From Sporobolomyces roseus (Eukaryota; Basidiomycota; Microbotryomycetes; Sporidiobolales; Sporidiobolaceae): a stretch of 64,000 bases of DNA. A program made the translations under genes and the position numbers. The stretch lies in assembly GCA_016617785.1 (NCBI GenBank), contig JADILM010000006.1, positions 992,001-1,056,000 on the forward strand, written 5' to 3'. Positions within the stretch are counted from its first letter, which is position 1. Each line of letters begins with the position of its first letter. Under the pieces are notes generated by a model. The model was not told the DNA's origin. It saw only the letters and a list, made by a program, of their open reading frames with translations, and did not search any database. Positions 36,652-48,024 of this stretch are shown one piece after another.

Positions 36652-38200
36652 ATGGAACACGCAGATCTATACGTAAAGAAGAAGTTGGCAGCTAAGAAGG
36701 GAGGTCTACTCAAGGTAAGCCCACTCTCTCACTCTCTCTCCATCTCCCTTGGAATTCCCCCGCTGACACCCGCTTGATCAATTCGACAGCCTCGTCGATC
36801 TCACTTCTTCTATGGATTGATTGTAATCTGGTAAGCACTCTCTTTATAGCTCTATCATCTACCGTAGCTGACCCTCTTTCAAACAGTGGTTGGCTGTTAC
36901 CTCCTCTCGCAATTCTCGTCCGATTCGGTGTAGGGTCAGTCGCAAATCTCCTCTCTTCTTTCCCTCAACTCTCCACTGATCTGGAAATCGGTAAACAGAT
37001 TCGACTTCTTCCTCAATATACTGCTCACTATATGCGGTTATATACCTGGACATGGTCACAACTTCGTACGTTCTCCTTTCCCAACCAAAATACTTCGATT
37101 TCGGGCTGGCGAGCGGGGCTTCACTTTCCCCTTAAGAATTCCCTTCTCCGCTTCAGAGGTAGTCGTGCTGACACTTTCCAACGAGATATGTAGTACTGTC
37201 AAAACATCCGCAACAACAAGACGAAAGCGAGAACTCCGAAATGGGCAGTGAGAGCTGGATTGATCGAAGTCAAGGATCCTCGAGGTGGAAGGCATCAATG
37301 GGCTCATCGATACGATGGTACGTACTCCTTTAGATCGATTCGTTAATAAGAGGTTAGGGGACTGACAAATTCCACTTCACTACTTTCATTCACATTCGAC
37401 TCTACCCTTTCGGAAACCCTCCTCACTTACCTGCTCCCTCTTCACTCTCGACTTTTCCGACGTACACAGAACGTGGCGCAGATGCTGCTATCCCTGGTCA
37501 AGAGTGGGATGGACGTGGTGAAGAACCTGCTCGAGCATCTGGTCGACTCAAGAACTCTCGAGGATCGAAACAACACCACAGTCTCGCCCCTTGGGACAAC
37601 GTTGTCGACGACGATGAAGTCGAGGGAGAACCTGAAGGAGGATTATGGAGGGATGATGAGAACCTCGCTCCAGTCGATGCTCGAGGAAACCGACCGAAGA
37701 AGAAGAACTCTGCCGATCCTCTCAATAACGAGCAATTCTACCCTACTGCCGGAGACTCTGGATATGGAGGATCGGGATCAGCACTCGGAAGGACTACGAC
37801 GAGGGGTTCGGTCGGAAGTAAGAAGAAGAGTAAAATCGGTGGATTGTTGGGCAACCGCAGAGACCGTTACGCGGCCGAACCTAGTCCCGGTACTAGCTCG
37901 TCAGAACTTGCTCAGAGGAGGGACAGCTACCAGGATGACTTTGAGCGGGAGATCAACGAAGGTTTCGCGGCTGATCAACCGTCGTCGCGAAAGAACGAGA
38001 GGTTCGACACTTTCGAACAAGAAGGACCCGAGGATGCTTGGGCTTCGTCGAGACCTGCGCCAGCTGTAGGATCCGCGCGAAGGGAAGATCCTATCCCAGC
38101 AAAGAAACCGAAAGACGATTGTAAGTCGCTCTCCTCTTCGCTTATTTACTTCGCAGACTTATTCATGCTTCCCGTCACAGTCCTCAACCATACATTCTAA
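36652..38200 (+). CDS. Long Pmp3 (UPF0057)-domain membrane protein
   Basis: Pmp3 proteins are normally about 55-aa plasma-membrane proteolipids that affect membrane potential and salt tolerance. Here a 21-residue N-terminus (MEHADLYVKKKLAAKKGG) leads to FFYGLIVICGWLLPPLAILVRFGVG and FDFFLNILLTICGYIPGHGHNFY, the two Pmp3 membrane helices. A hydrophilic tail of more than 200 residues follows. It is rich in Arg, Gly, Asp and Ser (NIRNNKTKARTPKWAVRAGL, then LAPWDNVVDDDE, GNRRDRYAAEP, SYQDDFEREI). The gene has several short introns inside the Pmp3 part. The end is uncertain: splicing to the acceptor at about 38180 gives LNHTF and TAA at 38198-38200, while a later CTTCTAG acceptor is possible. Confidence 0.8.
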
Positions 38201-38974
38201 TCCTCTCCTTCTAGCTACTACTACACATCTAAATAATGCCTCTCTGGAAATCGACGACGATTTATACCTTTTCTCCTCCCCTTCGACTCGTCTTTACTCT
38301 AGCTTTGTCTATCCCCCCCTTCCGTTCCGCTTGTACTACTCGACTTCCTCCTACTCTCTCACGACCTCCTACTTCTTTTTTGCACGTGTACAAAGGGAAT
38401 TGCTCTATTATTCATGCTTTCGAACGTTTCTCTTCGTGCTTTCGTGCGAGAGCCTCGTCGAGGGAACTCTGTCTCCATCGTTCGAATACGCCGTGCTATT
38501 CTGAGCCGCGTGGAGGGGTGCGAAACGTTGACTTTTCTCCCGACATGCGGTGAGAAAATTGAGCTTTTCTTCGAGGAACGGAGGAACGTGCGCGAGTGAC
38601 TTCTTTCTCCCTCTCCCTTTTCCCTCGCACTTTCCTCGACCTGTATCAGCCTGAACTTCGCTGGGCACCCTCGTTTCTATTGTACGCTAAAAGAGCTAGC
38701 TTCGTAATCCCCTCCCTTCAGTACGGCTCAATTTGATTTGGAAATTCTGCATCGGAAAGTTTCACCACACGTTGTCTTCTGCAATTCTCGAACGTTTGTT
38801 ATGAACGCCGTATGGGCCAAGAGATGCCTATCATGACCTAACGACTCGATTGGTTTGACTTTGACTTTGAATCAATTTCATTTCGCCTCTCCTCATCTTC
38901 CCACCCCCTCTCTCCCAGCCGACTCTCTCTCTACTTCTCCTCTTCTGTTGAGATCTCGCCAACTTCAAGCAACG
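38201..38974. other. Intergenic region upstream of the alkaline phosphatase gene
   Basis: About 770 bp, one of the two largest gene-free stretches. It holds the 3' UTR of the Pmp3-like gene and probably the alkaline phosphatase promoter. A GCACGTG at about 38382-38388 matches the CACGTG/CACGTK core bound by Pho4-type bHLH factors in phosphate regulation. The leader from 38880 is C/T-rich (CTCTCTCCCAGCC, CTCTCTCTAC). No coding gene was recognised. Confidence 0.45.
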
Positions 38975-41962
38975 ATGGGCTTCAACAAGCAGCGTATCTC
39001 ACTCCTCGCAGTCGTTGGAACTGCACTCTTCGCATCGACCTCCGCTCAAACTTATCGTCGGAGCGCCGCCTGCCCTGGCTTAGGGTGCATCTACCCTCCT
39101 AGCCAGGTCGATTTCGTAGCAGGTCAAGCATTCGATATCCGTATCGAAGTTCAAGCTCCTGTAGGAAACGTTTCTCAATTTTCGCATCATCTCCAGCGAG
39201 AACTGACATCTCCCTTGGAATTTAAAGCTCAACGGAACGAGACCTTACAACGATGGTGTTCCTTCACCCGACTTCTCCTTCGTCATTGGTCGCAAGGAGG
39301 ACGGTTCCGACGCGAAATCGGTTTCCGAGTACTTCAAACTCGACAAGCCAGCTGTGGATTCTTACAACTTTACCTATTATGAGGATCTCTTCTATCAGGA
39401 TAATAATACGGCGACATTCGTGAACGTCCTCTCGCAAGATTGGAGACATGTAAGCTGTCATTCATCATCGAAAAGCTTTCGTTTGACACTCGTTCGTTCT
39501 CACGACGATTCTGACTTTTCTTCGTTCGCAGGTCGCGCTTTACGAACCTGGAGACTACTTCGTCAAACTCACATACAACAACGGAATGAAGAACGTAGCA
39601 AAGTGGACTGTGCTCGACATTCCTAAGAAACGAAAAGCGAAGAACGTAATCCTGATGATTGGTGATGGTATGGCGCCCACGATGGTTACTGCTGCTCGAA
39701 TGATCGGACACAAGACTATCAACGGCAAGTACCAGACTCGAATGGCTTTGGATACACCCGATGCTTTGGGAATTCAGATGAGTGAGCACTTTCTCTCGAT
39801 TCTCGCATCGTTGCCCGAGCTGATTCTGTCGTTCTCAGCCCACTCTCTCGACTCGTTCATCACCGACTCGGCCAACTCTGCTGTGAGTGTATCTTTGTCA
39901 TCGAGGTGAACTTTTCCCAACTGATGGCGATCGAATACTCCGAATCAAGACTGCTCTCATGGCTGGCCAGAAGAGCACCGTCAATGCCCTCAACGTCTAC
40001 ACAGACTCGACCGGCGACGCCTTCAACAACCCGAGATTCGAATCGGTTTTCGAACAAGGTCGCAGAATTTACGGAGCTCAAATCGGAATCGTGAGTTTTC
40101 GTTTCTTTCGCTCTCTTGTGAGGAGCTCTTGATCTCATTCCTGTCTGTCCTTCTTCCTCAGGTCTCGACCGCCTACTCGTCGGATGCTACTTTAGCAGCA
40201 GTTTGTACTCACACTTCCCAACGTAGTCAAAGCGACTTCATCATCTCTCAGTACTTGGACGGAATCAGTGCAAACCACTCCTGGACTCACTGGTAGGTCG
40301 GCATCTTTCGTCTCGGCTCGATCGTATCTCCCTTTCAATTTCGAAACTCATGATCTTTCCACGACAGGGATGGCCCAGATGTCCTTTTCGCCGGAGGAGG
40401 AAGTGATTGGCTTCCTCGTGAGTCGAACGGTAACGTCAGTCAGATCAAGAAGTGGCAAGATCGAGGATACAACTTTGTTCACTCAAACACAACGCTCAAC
40501 GAAATCGGTAACGACGAGCGTGCGCTCGGTCTCTTCTCGACTTCGACTATGCCTACTTGGTTGGATCGTCACGTCTTCCAGGACAACCTTCAGAAGCCTT
40601 CGTTCGCTGCTTACAACACCGAGAATCAAACTTTCACTGCGCCCAACACCGACTCGCCTGGTTTGAAGGAAATGGCTATCAAAGCGATCGACATTCTTCA
40701 CAAGAGATCTCAAGACAAGGACGTACCCTTCATGACTATGATCGAAGCTGCCTCGATTGACAAGGCTATGCACGCTGCCGACATGGAGCGAGCTATGGGT
40801 GAATTGCTTGAGTTCGACAACACGATCAAGACGGTTCTCGCTCACTTGAAGAAAGTAAGCTTCTCTCTCTTCCTCTCCTCTGCTTCTTGTGCTCTTACTG
40901 ACGATCCTAGAGTACGTGTATAGCTCGGAATCGATGAAGATACGCTTGTCGTTGCGACCGCCGATCATGGATACGCTCTTTCCCTTCTCGTCCGCTGCTT
41001 CTACTTCGAACTAACATCCCGCCTCCGCTAGATACGCATGGGTTCGATGTATTCGGAAGCGTGTAAGTCGCCGTCTTCCTTCATGGCATCGTTAACAACT
41101 CGCTAACTTTATGTTCTCTTCTTTTTTCGCAGAGATACCGTAAGTCGTCCAGTTTCCCGAATTAAATTAGTATCTCTCGACCTCTGACACTCTACTTCAC
41201 CGTTTATAGGCCTACATGTCGATGCAAGAGTCGAACGCAGGTAAGAGAAGGGCTATCGGAACTTGTAAGTCGTCGCTTCTGTTTCTCCATCTCTCGGCTT
41301 CTCGATTCCTTTTACTCGCTCTACCTGATCGTACTGACACGATTCGTGTAAGCAGACCAAGAGTCAGGCTTGAGTGGCTACCAAGTGAGGCGCGATCAGA
41401 ACCCTCAAAACGCATCGATTCAAGCGACTGAAGATGGATTCCCAGCTACCTGGGATCCCCGATACACTGTAGGCCCTCGTCTCTCTCTTCTCTCTCGCCT
41501 TTGCTGTACTGAGCTGATCGTTCGGCAACAGGCTGCATGGGGTTTGGCCGCATCACCGGACAAGTACAACGACTTCCGCGTTCACAACTCGACTCGCAAA
41601 CTCGCAATTGAGAACGACGACGGCACCTACTCTGCCAACGAAGCCGATTCCCCTACTGGTTTCCTCACGACTGGAAACTTGCCTGTCGAGAACGATCAGG
41701 GCGTTCATTCAGTGAGCTTCCTCCCTACTCTCGCTTTCGCTCGAGGTCAAGGCGCTGACGTCCTTTCCGTGTGGAGTTGACCGATGTTGGAGTGTACGCA
41801 TATGGGCCAGGGAGCGAGTGTTTCAGAGGTGTACTCAACAGTCCCGAGATCGCTCACAAGATCGCAGAGGTTATCGGACTCGGACAAAGCAAGAACGTTA
41901 CTTACTCGTCGAAGAAGTCACAAGCATCTTCGTCGTCGTCGCGCGAGAAGGTGAAGCTGTAG
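38975..41962 (+). CDS. Alkaline phosphatase (metal-dependent, PF00245 type), secreted
   Basis: Hydrolyses phosphate monoesters. The N-terminus MGFNKQRISLLAVVGTALFASTSAQ is a clear signal peptide. A fungal N-terminal extension of about 130 residues (GCIYPPSQVDFVAGQAFDIR, YEPGDYFVKLTY) precedes the catalytic core. Core motifs are KNVILMIGDGMAPTMV (metal Asp), SFITDSANSATALMAG (nucleophile Ser in DSA), DGPDVLFAGGGSDW, FMTMIEAASIDKAMHAAD, VVATADH and GFDVFGSVDTAYM. It ends SREKVKL with TAG at 41960-41962. About 12 introns were bridged, including a 7-nt exon (41133-41139) and one intron with no GT donor (40971-41035, probable AT-AC). Glycosylation sequons occur (NYT, NHS, NAS). No GPI signal is seen at the C-terminus. 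Confidence 0.9.
40971..41035 (+). other. Probable AT-AC intron in the alkaline phosphatase gene
   Basis: No GT or GC donor gives a continuous frame across the metal-binding DH-GFDVFGS motif. Removing 65 nt from ATACGC to CTAGATAC joins GATCATGG to GCATGGGTTC, giving D-H-G-H-G-F-D-V. A good branch site, CTAAC, lies at 41011-41015. The alternative is a GA-AG intron (40970-41031), giving D-H-D-T-H-G-F. A 7-bp direct repeat, GATACGC, spans both boundaries. Confidence 0.55.
41133..41139 (+). other. 7-nt microexon (AGATACC) in the alkaline phosphatase gene
   Basis: Flanked by TTTTCGCAG and GTAAGTCG. It joins ...GGAAGCGT to GCCTACATG to read G-S-V-D-T-A-Y-M, in line with the family. Without it the frame and the V-D-T residues are lost. 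Confidence 0.8.
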
Positions 41963-42250
41963 AAAGGAGAGCGCAAGGATGGGGAAGGAAAGGACGAGGT
42001 CAAGGCGGAAAAAGGAAAGGAAAAAATTCGGGTTCATTTCAGTAGTATATAGAGTCTCCGTAGTTTGTGCAATGGCTTCGTATCGCCAACTCTCAGTTGC
42101 GAGATCAGAAGAGTCAAGTTTGACTCGCGAAACGAGCGATTCTCCCCTTGATCTCTTATCGCTCACTTTGACTCGACTTCTTTACTTTCGGCTTCTCTTG
42201 CACTCCGACAATACTCAAGCACCCTTCAGTACTCTCAGCAAGCTAATCTC

Positions 42251-43530
42251 ATGCCCACCGCAACCTTTCAGCGCCCCACGGAATCGATTTACTTCTCGTC
42301 TTCCAATCCGCCGGTACTCGCCGCCCTGAACTTAGAAGACACTCAGCTATACCTCAAGAGGCTAGGTATCGATCCCGAGCTAGCTCACAGTCCACCATCG
42401 CTCGAACTACTCTCCCTCATTCTGATTCAACATCATCTCACCATTCCATACGACTCGAGTCCCGTTCACGTGAGCGACTGGGATGCAGAGGGACCGATTA
42501 CATGGAGGAATGGAAAAGGTATGGAATTAGGCCGGTTGAATTTCGAGAGAATCGTCGGAAAGGACAAGCAGGGGAAACAGAGGATAGGGAAGAATGGCTT
42601 ACCTATGGGTGGAGGAGGGTATTGCTTTGCGTTGAACCAGTCTTGTACAGCTCTCTTGAGAGGTACGTTCCCGAAGCTCGCTCAACTTCCGCTCAAATTT
42701 CGTTCAAATCGCTCATTAGCTATTTCTCAAACCGCTCATTCGCTTTTCTCGCTCGTTCGCTTGCCTGCCCTAGGTTTCGGCTTCAGAGTCTCAGAAATCC
42801 CCGCTCGCGTCTTCTTGCACCGCGGGAGAGACCCGGTCGATGGGATTCTCTGGAGCTCTACTACGCATTCGGCAAGCATTGTCGACTATCCTGGATCTGA
42901 ACAAAGATACTTTATAGATACCGGCTTCGGAGGGGGTGGTGCGGCTATTGTGCTTCCCTTCCACGACGGCGCAACAGCTCCCTCACTCTCGAAGAGCGAA
43001 TCCTTCCTCATCAAGTTTGAGAAAATGCCGATGGGCGAGGTGACGCTTTATGCAGATCCTCCTGATGGATTCACCCTCTACCGAAGAGTCGTCGAGGCTG
43101 GCGTCGAGATCAAGGATCATCGAGCCGCGAGCGACGGCCCAGGATATTGGACGCCTTGCGTAAGTCGTTCATCTTCGATTGAATTCGTAGTCGAAACTGA
43201 TGCAGTCTCTTATAGATCCATTGCTCAATCGCTTCGCTTAGTCCGGAAGACCTCATCATTGGCGACTTCTTCAACTCGAATCATCCGACTGCACCTTGGG
43301 CGAACATCTTCCTCGTTTCTCTCCTTCTCCCGAACGGTGCAAGACGAACTCTCTGTCATGGCATTCCTGCGATCGACCAACACGCTCCAACACATTCAGA
43401 GGGCAAGAAGCTGGCAAAGCTGTACTCGAAAGAAGGGATCAAGGGACCAGAATACGATATAGAATGGATCGTGTTCGAAGTGAGGCCTATTAGAGATGTT
43501 TTGGAGCGAGAATTCAACTTTAGATTCTAG
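42251..43530 (+). CDS. Arylamine N-acetyltransferase (NAT) family
   Basis: Transfers an acyl group from acyl-CoA to arylamines. Fungal NATs often detoxify anilines and plant benzoxazolinone products, sometimes with malonyl-CoA. The protein starts MPTATFQRPTESIYF and contains the YLKRLGI/LILIQHHLTIPYDSS region. The catalytic Cys lies in GGGGYCFALNQ (family RGGxCxE/A-N). The catalytic His is likely in THSASIVDY and the Asp in RYFIDTGFGGG. The C-terminal lid region has IHCSIASLSPEDLIIGDFF and YDIEWIVFEVRPI. Two introns (about 42661-42774 and 43161-43215) were spliced in phase. TAG ends at 43530. Confidence 0.9.
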
Positions 43531-43656
43531 TACGATACTCTCTGGAGTGTAGATGGCTCAAATAATATAGAATTGCCTTGAGAAATCTAGAATGAAGGTG
43601 AGGAAATGCGAGGGTATGCGACAAAAGAGAAACTAAATACAACAAACGACCCTGTT

Positions 43657-46600
43657 TTAAGCTACACATGACCCAATTTGAGGATACTTCAATGGCAGCC
43701 TCATTGCCATTGATACGAGACTGAAGAATAAAGGCCCTTTCCGGTTCCACTCATCACCGTGATCGAAGAGGAAAGCATCTCGAACTTTCACCAAGTTCGC
43801 CTGTAGAGAGTCGAGTTGCTCTGGAGTGTAGGCGGAAAGGATCTCGTCGATTCGGTGAGCTTCGTTCTCTGGAATGGTGACCGAAAAGCGAGAGTAGTCG
43901 AGGATATCTTGGAAGGGGAAGAGATTTCGATCGACGATGAAAGCTGGAATGCAACCAGCGTAGATTGCCTCGAAAGTGCGAGTAGTCCTGCGAGAGAGAC
44001 GATACTTCATGAGGAAAGGAGATGGACGGGAGAAAAGAAAGACGTACCAGGCAGGAATTCCTCGAGGTAACAAGCAGAATTTGGCCGAGTTGAGCGTTCC
44101 GAGGTATCGCTGTCCAGGAGAGAATTGTTGGTAGAGGATCTGACTCTCGGCATCTTGTCCTGTACGTCCACATCCGATCTTCGTTCGCGCGATTGCTCCG
44201 AATCCTCGAACTCCTCCAGCGAAGAAAGCCAAATGCTTGCGAGAGTTAACAGAGGCGATATCCATCGTGTCCTTGAACGTCTCAAACAAAGCTTTCGTAT
44301 GCTTCGTAACAGCAGGGATAACAACGTCTCGATCAGGCTTGATGCAACGAGTGTTGTAATCACCGTTGACCTACGAAAGAAGCGAAAATGAGTACTCGTC
44401 TCTAGCGGTGACCATTTGACAAGACTAACCTGCCAAGCTACAGCTTGATTCATCGGCGAAGGAGGAGAGTGACCGAGTACATCTCCAAGCTTCGGCCACC
44501 ATCCCGTACAAGATCCGAAATCGTGAGTGAAGGGAACGACGATTTGATCTGCCGTGATTTGAGAAGCAGCAGCGATTGAGCGCTCTGCGTAGCTAACGGT
44601 GTCGGCGAGCTTCTTGAACGTGTTCTCTTGAAGGTAGTTGAAGGTGCAGCCCTGTGATATAGAAGTCGAAGTCAGGAAAAGCAAAAGAAAGCGAAATGAA
44701 CGAGATCTTGCGTACCTGGTAGTAGGGAATCATGACGAATTCTGCCTTGTTGAGAGGTACACTACGATTCCGAAGTGCTTCGACGAGGAAGTGATCGCCC
44801 ATGAAAGGAAGAGGTGACTTTTCAATGTCGTAACAAGCGGCACTCTTGAGATGATTGTCGATAGTTTCGGGGATCTCGACGACATGAGCTTTGGGAAGAG
44901 CATCGACACCTAGGCGGAAAGCATCCTTCGCTCCAGGGAGAATGAGGGAATCCCATGTAACAGAGTTGACTCGTTCGGTGAGGGAAAGTTGCGGTTTCTT
45001 GTCGAGAATCGGGAAAGACTTTTGCTCGGTAAAGGCAGTCGACGGGAAGGGTCCATTCGATCGCGAGTCACCACATCGATCTCGCGTACACTTGCAGGTC
45101 TCGGAAGCGACGCAGGGGAGAGGAGCCGAGCAGTCGACGGCGCAAGTTGGAAGATCCTTCGGAGCCCAGGCGTTGACGTCTCCGTACGTCGATCGACAAG
45201 ACTTGGGACCGAACGTTTTGATGTTCTTCTCCAGTTTGACGATCTGATCGTGTTCGGCTCGAAGGTCTCCACATCGTTTCGTTGCGAGAGTCGAGGCAGC
45301 GAGAGTTGTTCGACCATCTTCGGAAGGGTAGGTCACTTGCGAGGTGAGAAGAGCTATAGGGACGAACCGTTATCAGTCAAGTCGACGCGAAAAGAGGGAA
45401 GATGAGAGCAGAACTCACGATCTTCCTTGAAGAAATCCCAAACATCCTTTCTCCTTTCCGCCGCTGCGCAACAGATCGGATTGAACTTCCATAACAAAGC
45501 TCTTGCATCGTCTCCGACAGGTTGGAAAAGCATTTGACGACTCGCACTTGTCGGATCTTTGAGGGTAAGCCTTCGTTTCGGCTCTTGTCCTTCGGGAACT
45601 CCTTCGGTCGGCGGCAGAGTCAAGGTGAAACTCCTCGCATCTCGTTGAACGAATTCGACAGTGTACCATTCGGCGATCGGATGAGCTCCAGGTTTCGAAG
45701 ATTCGGCGAACTCTCCTCCATCGGGAGTGTCGGCCCACATAACAACTTCACTCTTTCCCGGTACCAGCTTCCCATCCTTTCCGACGACAGGACATCTCAT
45801 CTGAATGTCGACCTTTCCTTCGAGACCTCGTTCGGCAAAGATTTCGACTCCTCGAACTCCCTCCTTGTAAGGGACAGCGGGAACGATCGCGAGTGGTTCG
45901 AGATGAGGACCTTCGAGACCTTGCGAGCATCCGAGGGTGTAATAAGCACCTTCGATGAGGGTAAGAAGCTGAGTGTTGCACCCGGCGAGAGAGAGGACTC
46001 CTTCTTCGAGAACCGGAATCGAGGGAGGGGAGGAACAGGCGACGTTGATCTTTGACGAGAGGTTGTACGAGTGAAGCTTGAGGAGCGAGGTGATATAGGC
46101 TTTGAGTACAGTTTCGACGCTGGTAGAAGGAGTGAAGCCGAGAACTTTGCTCGCTGTTTTGCGAATCGCCGTTTCGCTGTTGTGGAATTGAGGGTTCGAA
46201 GCAGTCGCGGCGGGATCGTGGTGAACCAGGATTTCGGCGAAGGGAGACTGGGAGAGAGTGAGAGCGAGTGCAGCATGAGCGACGTCGGAGAGAGGAGTGT
46301 ATTTGGTCGAAGAAGGGGGAGGTCCGACAACGCTGACTTCTGCTACGAAACCGAGAGGTCGAAGGTACTCCTTGCCGTAAGCTACGTCGAGCATTCTTGC
46401 GCTCTGAATGACAGCGGTTGAAGCGTCGTCGACAGCGAGGAAAGGTTCGACCTGAGTGGTCGAGGGGTAGATAGTGATTGGGAGATGAGCGAGAGCTGAT
46501 TGAACGATGTTGGGAACGATGTCGAACCGAGGAGCGTAGGGATCGCCGATGATAGAGTTGTACGAAGGTAGTTGTAGGAGAAGGGAATGGAGAGGGAATT

Positions 46601-48024
46601 TCTCAGTGAAAGTTTTGACGAGATCCTCAGATGCGAGAATCGAGGGTGCAGTTGCATTCGAATTCGTCGATACGGAAGCCTGTAAAGCTTGGAATCAGTG
46701 ATCCATACGAAGAGTACATAAGAGGAGTACTCACCTCATCCCATTGATCCCCTCTTCTCGGTACGACAAGCCATGGTCGATCCGCGACTAAAGCTTTCTC
46801 TCCCTTTCCTCCCGTCAACTTTTCCATTCCTTCCCTTTCCAGCGCAGCCAAGATAGCTTTCATACCATCCTTCTCGACATTTAAACAATCAACCGGGTTG
46901 AGCCTGCAAGCTTGAGGATTGTAGCTTGCGAGATGAACGATTCCGGTGACCGGAGGGATCAAAGTCGTCTTTGTTTGATGTCCTTTCTGCTTGATCGGTC
47001 CAAGTTTCGCGTTGAGAAGAGCAGCAGCTTGTTGCTCTGCCGAGAGTTCCGTGATGGTGTTTCCGGTTGGCGAGAGAAGCTCCTTGACGAGGTCCGAATC
47101 TCTGATATCTCCGACGACAACCCTCAATTTGCCCATTCGACGAAAGCTCTCGACACTTCGTTCACTCGCCGAGAATGCTTGAGTACGAGGATCCGTTCCT
47201 TTGAGTTTCGTTCGACCGGGTTTGTCGAGAGGTGCAGATTGTAAGAGGAAGTTGAGTTCTGAAGTTCGGTCTGTCGTGTCGAGAATGGTGATGAGAGCGT
47301 CCTTCTCCCACGACAGCTCATCCATGATCCCACTCGCAGAACCTCCACTCGCTCCCCAAACATCTTCTCCCGTTTTACTCGTACTTCGACTGCTCAAGAG
47401 CAAGTCTCGAACGACCTGCTTTCCGATCGATCCGAATCCTCCAATGACGAGAATATGCCGCCGTTGCCGGCTCGCGAAAGATTGTTCGTCGTCGTCAGAA
47501 CTCGTCGTGGTTGAACCGCCAGATTGACCATGTCCGAGAACTCGAGTCGAAGTCAACTTGAGGCGGTCCATCGAGGTTCGCGCATCGTAGTACGCTGGTC
47601 GTGGAGATGGATTCGACGTTTGAATGAGCTGTTGCGAGTAGAAACGTCTCAGAATTCGCTAGCCCTTCGAAGAACGGAAATTTCGAGAATCTCCTCAGAA
47701 GTGAAGGTAGCTCACCTCGTACAGACTACCTAGCTTTGTAGTCTTCCCACTGAATCCTAAACCACCACTCAATTTACCTACACCTTCTGCTAATTTACCC
47801 AATCCGTTTCCGAGACTTCCCTTCAAACCCTCTTCGAAATGAGCGTAATGATCCAACCCTAACCGCTCTCCCCAACCATCTGAAGGTTCCAATCTTGTTC
47901 TATCGTAGTACGGTGAGGAAGGGGCGGGTTGAGAGGAGAATGAGGCCAGGAAGTGGAGCACAAAGAGTGCAGAGAAGGCGAGGGCTCCGATTCGTAGTAG
48001 TGAAGTGAGTCGTAGTGGTGCCAT
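43657..48024 (-). CDS. Membrane-anchored SDR + exostosin (GT47) fusion protein
   Basis: One continuous spliced frame of roughly 1,340 aa. The start MAPLRLTSLLRIGALAFSAL gives a short cytosolic tail and one hydrophobic segment, a type II Golgi anchor. A luminal stem follows. Next is a Rossmann SDR-like domain (HILVIGGFGSIGKQVVRDLL, VVVGDIRDSDLV, TGIVHLASYNP, PFLAVDDAS). A Cys-containing region (CAVDCSAPLPC, CKCTRDRCG) precedes the C-terminal exostosin domain: VPLNKAEFVMIPYYQGCTF, QIVVPFTHDFGSC, HLAFFAGGVRG, SAKFCLLPRGIPAWTTRTFE, AGCIPAFIVD. GT47 enzymes build xylan-, glucuronan- or heparan-type chains. Joins checked: GSLYE to LIQTSNP, QWDE to ASVSTN, KED to PLLTSQV. Separate genes are possible only if these splices are wrong. 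The substrate is unknown. Confidence 0.75.

Noticed and set aside
40970..41037. GATACGC direct repeat as sole definition of the alkaline phosphatase intron (61-nt intron)
   Set aside because: Removing one repeat plus the spacer shifts the frame away from GFDVFGS. Only the 65-nt AT-AC or the 62-nt GA-AG alternatives keep it.
43657..45336. Exostosin part as a stand-alone gene
   Set aside because: The upstream junction KED to PLLTSQVTYP uses a GTGAGT donor and a TATAG acceptor in phase. No promoter-like gap or start with a signal anchor is present there.
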